From positions 1 through 8,105 of the forward strand of contig JAIXVN010000216.1 in the NCBI GenBank assembly GCA_027483005.1: 8,105 nucleotides of DNA. The letters are read 5' to 3'. Position numbers and translations under genes: made by a program. Shown here in pieces: positions 1 to 8,105 of the stretch (position 1 is the first letter of the stretch; the number at the start of each line of letters is the position of its first letter). Source of the DNA: Verrucomicrobiaceae bacterium (lineage in GTDB: Bacteria; Verrucomicrobiota; Verrucomicrobiia; Verrucomicrobiales; Akkermansiaceae). Below the pieces are notes generated by a model. The model ran no database searches, was not told where the DNA came from, and worked only from the letters and a program-made list of their open reading frames with translations.

Positions 1-165
1 CTGATCATTGCTCAAGCCAGGCTGAGCAATGAAGCTTGCCCCATCCTGGTTTGTGTCAAAATTGTCGGTCAACAACACGTCAGCCTCAACCGAGACGGTG
101 GCGAGTCCCAGAACGGCGGTTGTAAGGAGAGCCGAGCGGAAGAAGGGATTGGATTTGGATTTCAT
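1..165 (-). CDS. Secreted protein of unknown function, N-terminal 55 codons only (3' end outside window)
   Basis: An open frame starts with ATG at 165-163 and reads without a stop to position 1, giving 55 residues. The first 29 residues look like a Sec signal peptide: a basic start (MKSKSNPFFR), a hydrophobic stretch (SALLTTAVLGLATVSV) and a likely cleavage after VEA, before DVLLTDNFDTN. A mature protein opening with 'D-x-L-L-x-D-x-F-D' soon after cleavage is common, from memory, among secreted PEP-CTERM or LamG-like proteins of Verrucomicrobia, but the diagnostic C-terminus is missing here, so no function is assigned. I see no Shine-Dalgarno sequence; the bases just before the ATG read CCCGAAAATCCC. 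It sits 417 bp behind the kinase gene, far enough to have its own promoter. That makes it a conceivable target of the neighbouring sigma factor, which is inference. Confidence 0.68.
   Translation of the reverse strand, partial: MKSKSNPFFRSALLTTAVLGLATVSVEADVLLTDNFDTNQDGASFIAQPGLSNDQ
5..32. repeat. Inverted repeat inside the partial secreted-protein gene
   Basis: TCATTGCTCA (5-14) and TGAGCAATGA (23-32) are perfect 10-bp inverted arms. The 8-bp spacer AGCCAGGC contains a further GCC/GGC pair. It lies in the coding frame at about residues 45-54, so it is not a terminator for a finished gene. It may be a chance hairpin or an mRNA structure near the 5' end of the message. Confidence 0.6.
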
Positions 166-582
166 GGGATTTTCGGGGTTTGGTCGGTGCGGATGGGCTG
201 AATTCTGGAGGTCGGAAGCGGTCACGGAGGATTGGGGAAAACCGCTGTCACAAGAAGAAGGGGATGGCCGGCGGAAAACCCGACACGGTTTCTGAAAATA
301 ATTTCACCCGCCGACGGATGAATGGATCTCGAGCGCCCTGCAGAGCCCGTATCACGGCCGGAGCGTGCTCCATAAACCATTACATTTCAGTGCTTTACCG
401 CCACGGGACCAAGTGCGCCGAGGGGGGTTTAGGGACAAAAAATTGATCCCTGAGCGTCCCCGGTGGTTCAAAATCTCCCGATTTGAGCCTACTTTCCCAA
501 CCCTCTCCAGATCGACTCTCCCTTGTCGCAGGAGCCAGCCCGTGGGGGGACATATTTCGCCCTTCCTTGCCGATGCACCTTC
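166..582. other. Intergenic region between the kinase gene and the secreted-protein gene
   Basis: About 417 bp without a gene I can support. On the minus strand, going downstream from the kinase stop, it holds two adjacent hairpins at 486-468 and 451-431, listed separately. Further on are a short dyad GGAGC-GT-GCTCC at 360-371 and a small AT-rich island at about 289-305 containing TGAAA-ATAA-TTTCA (292-305). Any promoter for the gene starting at 165 should lie in the right-hand to middle part. I could not pick a convincing -35/-10 pair there. Short open frames cross the region but have codon usage unlike the neighbouring genes. No tRNA, CRISPR or IS end is visible. Confidence 0.6.
431..486 (-). 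terminator. Tandem hairpins behind the kinase gene, possible terminator
   Basis: Read on the minus strand there are two hairpins. The first (486-468) pairs TCAAATC with GATTTTGA around a GGGA loop, which fits the GNRA tetraloop pattern, with one bulged T. The second (451-431) pairs AGGGA-CAA with TTG-TCCCT around TTTT, with one bulged base. An alternative fold pairs TTGAACC (471-465) with GGATCAA (449-443), one mismatch, directly before TTTTTT at 442-437; that arrangement resembles an intrinsic terminator. The block begins about 97 bp past the kinase stop. The stems are short and the T run is partly inside a loop in the competing fold, so the terminator reading is weak. The inverted repeats themselves are certain. 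Confidence 0.3.
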
Positions 583-2795
<2,213 letters not shown>

Positions 2796-2796
<1 letters not shown>

Positions 2797-3362
2797 CACG
2801 GTTTCCCAATGGATATCTCTTCTTTCCGGATCATCGTGAACAAGGTGGATCGCGCATAAGCCCATTGCCTCTCGACGGTGCGCTCAGACACACCAAGGGA
2901 TTCCGCGACCTCCCGGTTGGTCAGTCCGCCGAAGAACTTGAGTACGACCACATGTGCGCTTTCAGGGTCCTCGACAGCAAGCTTCCTCAGGCTGTCATCA
3001 ATTCGGATTAGGCGTTCCTCGGGGCTCTGGGAGGTGCTTTTCGCCGACTCCTCATGATCGAGGTGGGACTGTAGTGCCGAGTTCCGGCGGCGCTTGCGGC
3101 GCGCGCTCTCCACCAGGATGCGCCGCATGGCCAGGGCTGCGGAGCGGAAGAAGTGTTCGCGGTCGTTCCACTTGCGGTCGTCGCGAAGGGTCAACTTGAT
3201 CCAAGCCTCGTGGACCAGCGCGGTCGGCTGGAGCGTCAGCCCCTCCGATTCGTTTGCCATGCGGGCGGCCGCCAAGCGGCGCAGCTCCTCGTACACCTCG
3301 GGAAGCCATCTTAAAGACTTCGAACGCGGTTCGGATTCCGGGAGCGGATGGGCTTCGTTCAT
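2796..3362 (-). CDS. ECF-family RNA polymerase sigma factor, kinase-linked type
   Basis: This 188-residue protein should direct RNA polymerase to a dedicated promoter set. Sigma region 2 spans about 19-90 (LPEVYEELRRLAAARM, LQPTALVHEAW at 44-54, HFFRSAALAMRRILVESARR). Region 4 spans about 122-177, with the helix-turn-helix LTNREVAESLGVSERTVERQW at 147-167 (given here as two adjoining motifs: LTNREVAESLGV and SERTVERQW). The LQPTALVHEAW signature marks the small-sigma family modelled in TIGRFAMs as Sig-70_X6, frequent in PVC bacteria. The usual acidic DAED-like stretch of region 2.2 is replaced by QPTA, placing Thr47 where charge normally contacts RNA polymerase. No anti-sigma gene is adjacent; a Ser/Thr kinase follows with a one-base overlap. 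The ATG at 3362 is the only start before an in-frame upstream stop that keeps region 2 whole; no clear Shine-Dalgarno precedes it. Target promoters are unknown. Confidence 0.95.
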
Positions 3363-3450
3363 CGCTTGGAGGCGTGGGGATCCCCTACAGGTTCGGAGGA
3401 CTCAAGACAAGTCTCCATGAACCCTGGGGAGGCAGGACAGCACTCCGCTA
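3363..3450 (-). promoter_or_regulatory. Short gap upstream of the sigma factor with dyad elements
   Basis: This 88-bp spacer separates the fucosidase stop from the sigma-factor ATG. It holds a bulged hairpin, GGA(G)GACT at 3395-3402 against AGTCTCC at 3410-3416 with a 7-base loop, and the perfect palindrome GGGGATCCCC at 3376-3385, ending 14 bases before the sigma ATG on the coding strand. No T tract follows the hairpin, so it is not a standard terminator. I cannot name a convincing promoter. The spacer could hold the sigma/kinase promoter or an operator, or simply be read through from the hydrolase genes. Confidence 0.35.
3376..3385. repeat. 10-bp perfect palindrome GGGGATCCCC before the sigma-factor start
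   Basis: GGGGATCCCC is fully self-complementary and lies 14-23 bases upstream of the ATG at 3362, where a ribosome-binding site or operator would sit. Its 5' half contains GGGGA, which could act as a poor Shine-Dalgarno sequence, but at 19-23 bases the spacing is too long. It may be chance in GC-rich DNA. Confidence 0.4.
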
Positions 3451-5520
3451 TCATTCGATCCGGAACACAACCCCGAAAGGAAGATCGGCCGAACCCGGGC
3501 AGTCGATGACTAGGGCATCCCGCTCCTGCTTCCAGCGGATCAGGTCGTCCGCGCCCAAGAGAGTGACTCCCTGGACGGGTTTCCCGAGAAGTCCCGCATC
3601 AAGGCCGAGTGCGCGGATCTTCAGGGTCTCGCCCGCCTTCGGCACCGCCAGGATGAAGGCATAGACCGCGCCGTCCCTGCCCTGCGTGAATCGCACATCG
3701 GTCGTGGCCATCACGGCATCGGCGTGTTCCTTGACAATCGGCCCCGATGGAAAGGCGCGGGGAATCGAAGCAGCGGTGCCAGGGCCGAAACGGGCGTCCA
3801 GAATCTCAAGCGAGCCTCCGCCTGCGATGACCAGCGTTTCATTCTCCGCGCGAGTGATCGTCGCGATCCTGCCGTTGATCCTGTATTTCACGGTAAGGGA
3901 TTTCGGAACTCCCGGCGCGGGGTCGCCACCGAGGTTCTGCACGCTCACGACGATTTCGCGTTCTCCGTCCGCCAGCAGCGAGCGGACCTGGGCGATGACA
4001 TCCTTTCCGGCGTCCATCTTTCCGACCGCTGCCTCCTCGCCGATGATCTTCCACGCGCTGCTGCCGTAGATCGCGGCGGCATTGCGGCGGGTGAACTCGC
4101 CGAAGTCCTGCCACATCCTCACGCCGCCGGGCTCGAGCTCGCCCTCGGGTGTGAGGCCGATGTTGAGGTTGAAATTTCCGTCGCGCGAGATGGCCTCGAT
4201 CATCTGGAAGATCATACTACGGCTATCGTAGAGCGTGTTGTCCTCGAAGAACCATTCGCCCACGGTGTTCTCCCAGACCCAGGGGTCGCGCTTGATCGGG
4301 CCGGTGTAGCCGTTCTCGTGGGGAGCCGCGATGCCTGTGATCCGCGGGCCTCCCTTGATGACCGCCATGCAATCCACCGTGCCGCCGTTTTTCGCCGCGC
4401 GTTTGTTGTACATGTGGGCGACCACCTTCACCGTGGCATCGCTGATCACGCCCTTGGCCGTGCCGCTGCCGGTGAAGGGTTCGGTGCCGTCGGTGTAAAG
4501 CATGTCCGGGTCATAGTCGTCCACGAACTGCTTCACGCGGTGGAACCACTTCAGTGTGTAGTCCCTGGCGAAAGCTCGGGTTTCCGGATGCACGAAGATG
4601 TCGCGCACCGGGGTGAAGAATCCATCGCGGATGTTCTGATCGGGAAGCGCTTCGGCCTGCAGGTCGATGCCATAGAGGTCCTTCGGATCGAGGCCGTCCC
4701 ACCACTGGCCCTTGCCGTTTTCATTGGTGCGGGTGGCGGCATCGTAGGGCACTCCCGCCCTCGGTCCGGACTTGTCCGCGCCGAACGCGGGTTGGAACCA
4801 CCACAGCGAGTAGTCGGCGTGGAAAGCCATGCCGGTGCGGAACTTGTATCTGCGGGCCTCGGTGAACAACTCGCCGACGATGTCACGCTTCGGTCCCACG
4901 TTGACAGAGTTCCATGGTTGGAACTTCGAGTTCCAGAGGTCGAAGTTGTCGTGGTGCGCGCCTTGCACAAGGATATACCGTGCGCCGGATTCGGCATAGA
5001 GTTTCATCAACTTCGCCGGATCGAACTTCGGCGCCTTCCACGCATTCAAGACATCCATGTAGCCAAAGTCCGAGGGGTGTCCGAATTGCTTGAGGTGCTG
5101 GTCATACATCCAGCGGTTGTTCGCACGGCCCTTGCGGCCCTCCGGCGGCTGCTGATAGAGGAAACGCGCATACCAATCTCCGTTGCGCCCCATCGACTGC
5201 GGCCCCCAGTGGAACCAGACACCGATCTTCGCCTCGCGCCACCAATCCGGCTCGTGCTTGAGCTTCTCCGACGTGAACGATTTCCAGTCTGCTGAAAAAG
5301 GACCCGGGGCGATCCCGTCCGGAATCAGATAGGGAACCTTCGCTTCATCCGGCGTGAGCGGTTGTTCGACTTTCCGGTTGCCACCGTAAGCGTCCGCAGG
5401 CGAGCGGTCGCCGTGGGTCTCGGCCTCCTTGGTGAGGTCATCACCAGTGGCAACAAGCATGCCTCCGAGCATGAACGCAATCGCGGGAAGCCTGAGGCGA
5501 AAGACAAAAGAAGAGTTCAT
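3451..5520 (-). CDS. Secreted GH29 alpha-L-fucosidase-like glycoside hydrolase
   Basis: This 689-residue enzyme should release alpha-linked L-fucose (or a related sugar) by a retaining mechanism. A signal peptide is likely at 1-26 (hydrophobic LPAIAFMLGGMLVATG), so it acts in the periplasm or outside. The GH29 barrel covers about 75-490: WWREAKIGVWFHWG (93-106), GDWYARFLY (114-122), HHDNFDLW (189-196), the probable nucleophile Asp344 in MLYTDG, PWVWENTVGEW (413-423) and NLNIGLTPEG (451-460). HHDNF and GDWY, where classical members have HHDGF and SEWY, fit a GH29 subgroup common in Bacteroidota and Verrucomicrobia (from memory). The usual C-terminal beta domain is at about 605-689, but about 105 extra residues sit between it and the barrel, making the protein longer than typical GH29 enzymes. 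The ATG at 5520 is chosen because it begins the signal peptide and overlaps the upstream stop as ATGA; no Shine-Dalgarno is visible, so translation is probably coupled to that gene. The substrate is not determinable. Confidence 0.94.
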   Translation of the reverse strand: MNSSFVFRLRLPAIAFMLGGMLVATGDDLTKEAETHGDRSPADAYGGNRKVEQPLTPDEAKVPYLIPDGIAPGPFSADWKSFTSEKLKHEPDWWREAKIGVWFHWGPQSMGRNGDWYARFLYQQPPEGRKGRANNRWMYDQHLKQFGHPSDFGYMDVLNAWKAPKFDPAKLMKLYAESGARYILVQGAHHDNFDLWNSKFQPWNSVNVGPKRDIVGELFTEARRYKFRTGMAFHADYSLWWFQPAFGADKSGPRAGVPYDAATRTNENGKGQWWDGLDPKDLYGIDLQAEALPDQNIRDGFFTPVRDIFVHPETRAFARDYTLKWFHRVKQFVDDYDPDMLYTDGTEPFTGSGTAKGVISDATVKVVAHMYNKRAAKNGGTVDCMAVIKGGPRITGIAAPHENGYTGPIKRDPWVWENTVGEWFFEDNTLYDSRSMIFQMIEAISRDGNFNLNIGLTPEGELEPGGVRMWQDFGEFTRRNAAAIYGSSAWKIIGEEAAVGKMDAGKDVIAQVRSLLADGEREIVVSVQNLGGDPAPGVPKSLTVKYRINGRIATITRAENETLVIAGGGSLEILDARFGPGTAASIPRAFPSGPIVKEHADAVMATTDVRFTQGRDGAVYAFILAVPKAGETLKIRALGLDAGLLGKPVQGVTLLGADDLIRWKQERDALVIDCPGSADLPFGVVFRIE
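5517..5520 (-). promoter_or_regulatory. ATGA start/stop overlap coupling the two hydrolase genes
   Basis: On the minus strand the GH29 ATG (5520-5518) overlaps the DUF5703-protein TGA (5519-5517) in the classic ATGA arrangement. The preceding bases, CCTGCATCGCAGCA, hold no Shine-Dalgarno. Both genes are therefore almost certainly on one transcript and translationally coupled. The overlap also excludes the longer GH29 frame that extends to 5718. Confidence 0.88.
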
Positions 5521-8105
5521 TGCTGCGATGCAGGAAAGACCTGGAATTCGTTGATGTTGATGGCATTTGAGGACTCGGCGACGTTGAGACGCACACGGCT
5601 TGCCTTCACAGGAGCGAACTCGATCTCCTTGTCCTGTCCGATGGTGGTGCCACTGGCCACCTCCTTCCATGAATCTCCCTGCTTCACCTCGATGGTGAAC
5701 TTGCGGGTCTCCTTCCACTCGATCTCGGAAACGAGGACCGAGGCGATTTCCTTTTCCTCACCGAGGTCGATCTCGAGCCAACCGGAACGCGCGCCGAAGT
5801 CCGAGGCCCAGCGGGTCTTCGGGTCGCCGTCGTTGGCGAGTTTCGCATCGTAGCCGGGTTCGTTGAACTGGCTCGATGCGGTGATCGGCTTGCCCTGGGC
5901 GAGCGAAGGGCGCGGCTTGATCGGCTCCCACGCGGGGTGCTTGCCGAGCCAGTTGACGATGTCCCTTTGCCGCGTTGCCGGCGTGACCTTGAGCGATACC
6001 AGCTTGCCACCTTTCAACACTCCCTCGACGACGGTCCGGCCCGGTGCATGGAGTTTGAAATCCACATCCCACTCCGCCGGCCAGGCCGGAAAGAGGTGCA
6101 GCTTGCCGTTGGAGCCGGGCTCCGGTGCCAGCAGCATTTCCTGAATCCCGGTCATGCCCGCGCCGCCCCAGTTGAAATCCGGCAGCCAGTCGTGGCCCGG
6201 TCCGAAGAAGGCTGGAAAGCGGGCCTGTGGCGCGGCGGTATTGGCCATCTTGTAGATCGCGCGTTCCTTGGCTTTCTCCGGCGAGGCCAGCGCGGCCATG
6301 TTCACCAGATTCGCCATCCACGAGTAGTCCTGCTTGCAAAGCCGGGCGCGGTCCTCGGGCACGGTGTCCCAGGTGTCGCGTGCCAGTTGGAGCGTTTCAG
6401 GACGCGTCACGCCGACCAATCGATACGGCCACGCGGCATACATCTCGATCGGCTCCCACTTGTTGTAGTCGATGTTCCAGGCCTTCGCGGGCTGGAGCGA
6501 CTTCACTCCGCTGCGCCTTGCGACCGGCAGCGGCGGGATGGTCTTGCGGATCGCTTCCAGTCGCGTCCGCAAGGCGGTCGGGAGGGATCGAACGCGAAGC
6601 AATCCGTCGGTCACGGCGGTGAAGCCTGATACGCCATCGAGGGGATTGGTGGCGTCGGCAGCGAACTCCAACCCATTGGCCGGATGCATCACCAGCCTGC
6701 CATCCTCACCGAGCTCGTTGCCGGTGCGCTTTTTCAATTCCGAGCGGTAAAAGCTGTCGTAGAACAGCACGGTGCCGGCGATCCATTCGAGATCCTTGTC
6801 GAGCGGAGTGCCCATGACATCATGCGCCTGCAGGTTCATCCACGCGTTCTCCACGCCCATCGAGAAATGATAGGTCAGATGCTGGACACCGCAGAGTCCG
6901 TCAGGTCGCGGGCCCACCGGGCAGAGGCCCCAGAGGTTCAGCGGCTCGGTGTAGGCGACTCCCTCCGCGCCCTGGTTCCTGGCCCGATCGGCCGCGATCT
7001 TCGCGCGGTGGCGATAGAAGCGGGTGGTCGGTGAAAGCAGATCCGCGTCGCCGTTTGCAAGCGTCGGCCAGCCGAGCCAGCGCTGGTTCTGCGACATGAA
7101 GCAACAGCCCATCCAGCGGCGGAAATCCGGCGTGATCGGCTCACCCTCGAAGGTCGGCAGCTCGTCGTTGTTGTTGCCCTTGATCCGGCCGTTGTTGTCG
7201 GTGGTGAAGATGCCACCGTTGCAAAGCTGGGGCAGCTCGCCATCGCGGTTGGCGGCCTGCATGTAGCGGAAGAGCTGATAGTTCCGACCGATGAGGAAAC
7301 CGGGATCGGTGGATTGCCGATTGTCGATTGTGGATTGAAGATTGATGTGGATGTGGGAGCGGCTCCAGAACTCGTTCCAGCGCTTCAGTTCGTCGGCCTT
7401 GGCTGCCTCGCGCGCTTTTTCATCCATAAGGCTCTTGGCCTCGGCCGGCCATTTTTTCGGATCGGCTCCGACCTCGCCTTCAAGGCGCATGGTGACCAGG
7501 TGCTCCTTGCGGGCAGGTGTCGTGCCGGTCCATGCCTTGCCGTTCCAGAACTGCCAGCGCACTTCGGATTCCACCGGTTGCGACATGCCGCCGTCCACAC
7601 AGACAGCCGCGCCGAAAACGCGTCCGGTGGTGGTTTTTTCCGGAAGGGATTCCAAACGGATGCCCTGGGCTCTCACAATTCCGGGAACGTCAAACGGATA
7701 ATCGTCGTTGCGGTGAAAGCAAAGGAATCCGCCGGGCGACGCGGTGACCTGATCGCCGGTGAACCTGTCGCGCCGGTCAAACATGTCGTAGAGTACGCCG
7801 TCCTTGGTTTTCTCGCGCCAAGTGCCGAAGGCCACTTCCAGCGGAGCCTCCTTTTCGGCGGTGGATTCATAAACCAGGGTCTCGCCTGCGAACCAGAGCG
7901 TCGCCTTGAAATCGCCTTGCCGGATGGTGATCGCACCGGTGGCAGGATCAAGTTCCTGAATGAAAGCCTCGCCACCGAGATTCAGCGCCTTCGGTGTGAG
8001 GCGAACGCAGCCGAGTTTCAGCAGGCGGCCGGTTTCATCGTAGGCGCCGTTGTGCGCAAGGTAGAGCCAGATCGAGCCGTCCTGCACCCAGACGTTGGCC
8101 CCCGC
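5517..8105 (-). CDS. DUF5703/GH95-like glycoside hydrolase with C-terminal F5/8-type-C domain (5' end outside window)
   Basis: The frame is open to the window edge (AGANVW precedes the GTG at 8087), so the true start and any signal peptide lie outside; 862 codons are visible. Numbering from that GTG codon: a beta-sandwich N-terminal domain of DUF5703 type (1-about 205; GAYDETGRLLKLG at 14-26); an (alpha/alpha)6-type catalytic region (about 235-690) with FMSQNQRWLGWPTLANGD (330-347), TEPLNLWG (380-387), LPDFNWGGAG (635-644) and MLLAPEPGSNGKLHLFPAWP (651-670); and a discoidin/F5-8C carbohydrate-binding-like domain (about 727-853; ITASSQF, RWASD, WLEIDLG, FQVF). The FNWGG...LHLFPAWP ending resembles GH95 fucosidases and relatives. 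Asp637, Asn334 and Glu381 are plausible active-site residues by motif position only. It is coupled to the GH29 gene, suggesting joint attack on a fucosylated or similar glycan. Activity is unproven, and DUF5703 proteins lack a well-known assay history. A 7-bp repeat array interrupts the frame at about residues 249-261. Confidence 0.87.
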   Translation of the reverse strand, partial: AGANVWVQDGSIWLYLAHNGAYDETGRLLKLGCVRLTPKALNLGGEAFIQELDPATGAITIRQGDFKATLWFAGETLVYESTAEKEAPLEVAFGTWREKTKDGVLYDMFDRRDRFTGDQVTASPGGFLCFHRNDDYPFDVPGIVRAQGIRLESLPEKTTTGRVFGAAVCVDGGMSQPVESEVRWQFWNGKAWTGTTPARKEHLVTMRLEGEVGADPKKWPAEAKSLMDEKAREAAKADELKRWNEFWSRSHIHINLQSTIDNRQSTDPGFLIGRNYQLFRYMQAANRDGELPQLCNGGIFTTDNNGRIKGNNNDELPTFEGEPITPDFRRWMGCCFMSQNQRWLGWPTLANGDADLLSPTTRFYRHRAKIAADRARNQGAEGVAYTEPLNLWGLCPVGPRPDGLCGVQHLTYHFSMGVENAWMNLQAHDVMGTPLDKDLEWIAGTVLFYDSFYRSELKKRTGNELGEDGRLVMHPANGLEFAADATNPLDGVSGFTAVTDGLLRVRSLPTALRTRLEAIRKTIPPLPVARRSGVKSLQPAKAWNIDYNKWEPIEMYAAWPYRLVGVTRPETLQLARDTWDTVPEDRARLCKQDYSWMANLVNMAALASPEKAKERAIYKMANTAAPQARFPAFFGPGHDWLPDFNWGGAGMTGIQEMLLAPEPGSNGKLHLFPAWPAEWDVDFKLHAPGRTVVEGVLKGGKLVSLKVTPATRQRDIVNWLGKHPAWEPIKPRPSLAQGKPITASSQFNEPGYDAKLANDGDPKTRWASDFGARSGWLEIDLGEEKEIASVLVSEIEWKETRKFTIEVKQGDSWKEVASGTTIGQDKEIEFAPVKASRVRLNVAESSNAININEFQVFPASQQ
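7310..7344. repeat. Five tandem 7-bp repeats (consensus NNGATTG) within the coding frame
   Basis: The plus strand reads TGGATTG, CCGATTG, TCGATTG, TGGATTG, AAGATTG in direct succession; the last five bases are constant and the first two vary. On the coding strand the unit is CAATCNN, translated as NLQSTIDNRQST, a 7-residue pattern that rotates through all three frames. It lies in the DUF5703/GH95-like gene between RSHIHI and DPGFLIGRNY, probably a surface loop between the linker and the catalytic region. Confidence 0.9.

Noticed and set aside
240..310. Possible promoter elements for the gene at 165, such as TATTTT or an ECF-like GAAACC on the minus strand.
   Set aside because: No matching partner hexamer at a suitable spacing; the matches are at chance level.
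29..446. Plus-strand frames of 88 codons at 29-295 and 180-446.
   Set aside because: One lies over the signal-peptide gene on the other strand and both cross the intergenic region; neither has a recognisable motif or a ribosome-binding site.
2797..2865. A 23-codon N-terminal extension of the kinase frame.
   Set aside because: It would overlap the sigma-factor gene by about 70 bp, while the internal ATG at 2796 gives a TGATG overlap and a family-like N-terminus.
3363..3400. GAACC in the spacer before the sigma gene as a -35 element for sigma autoregulation.
   Set aside because: GAACC resembles ECF -35 boxes, but I found no supportable -10 partner, and a single 5-base match is not evidence.
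3724..5295. A 523-codon open frame on the plus strand, opposite the GH29 gene.
   Set aside because: Its translation is rich in Arg, Gly, Ala, Val and His without recognisable motifs, and it lies wholly antisense to a gene with clear GH29 motifs. It is a shadow of high-GC codon usage.
5521..5718. A 66-codon extension of the GH29 frame upstream of ATG 5520.
   Set aside because: It lies over the F5/8C domain of the preceding gene, lacks a signal peptide, and would bury the obvious one that starts at 5520.

Overview
The window is GC-rich, and every gene I can support lies on the minus strand, so transcription runs from position 8105 towards position 1. The gene types point to a member of the Verrucomicrobiota or a related PVC lineage, but no rRNA or marker gene is present, so this assignment is inference. 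The pointers are a short ECF sigma factor of the LQPTALVHEAW type, a large membrane-anchored Ser/Thr kinase directly behind it, secreted glycoside hydrolases, and a secreted protein with a signal-peptide start like those common in that group.

Layout in transcription order. (1) 8105-5517: 3' part of a large DUF5703/GH95-like protein with a C-terminal F5/8-type-C (discoidin/CBM32-like) domain; its start lies outside the window. (2) 5520-3451: secreted GH29 alpha-L-fucosidase-like enzyme, joined to the first gene by an ATGA overlap and carrying an extra beta-rich segment near its C-terminus. (3) 3450-3363: an 88-bp gap with a bulged hairpin and a 10-bp palindrome. (4) 3362-2796: ECF sigma factor. 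(5) 2796-583: transmembrane Ser/Thr kinase with a helical, TPR-like C-terminus, joined to the sigma gene by a TGATG overlap. (6) 582-166: about 417 bp with no convincing gene, containing several inverted repeats. (7) 165-1: first 55 codons of a secreted protein that runs out of the window.

How the genes may work together. The two hydrolases look like one translationally coupled unit acting on fucose-containing (or similar deoxy-sugar) glycans outside the cytoplasm. The sigma factor and kinase form a second coupled unit. The sigma factor lacks the acidic region 2.2 residues usual in ECF factors and has a threonine (Thr47) there. This matches the published EcfP/PknT arrangement in Vibrio, where kinase phosphorylation of such a threonine activates the sigma factor. 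Whether this pair controls the hydrolases, the secreted protein at 165-1, or genes elsewhere cannot be settled from the sequence.

The least ordinary items are the candidate phospho-switched sigma factor, the inserted module in the GH29 enzyme, and a 7-bp tandem repeat inside the DUF5703 reading frame. I did not find a wholly new system. The sigma/kinase pair beside a fucosidase operon is the most worthwhile lead.
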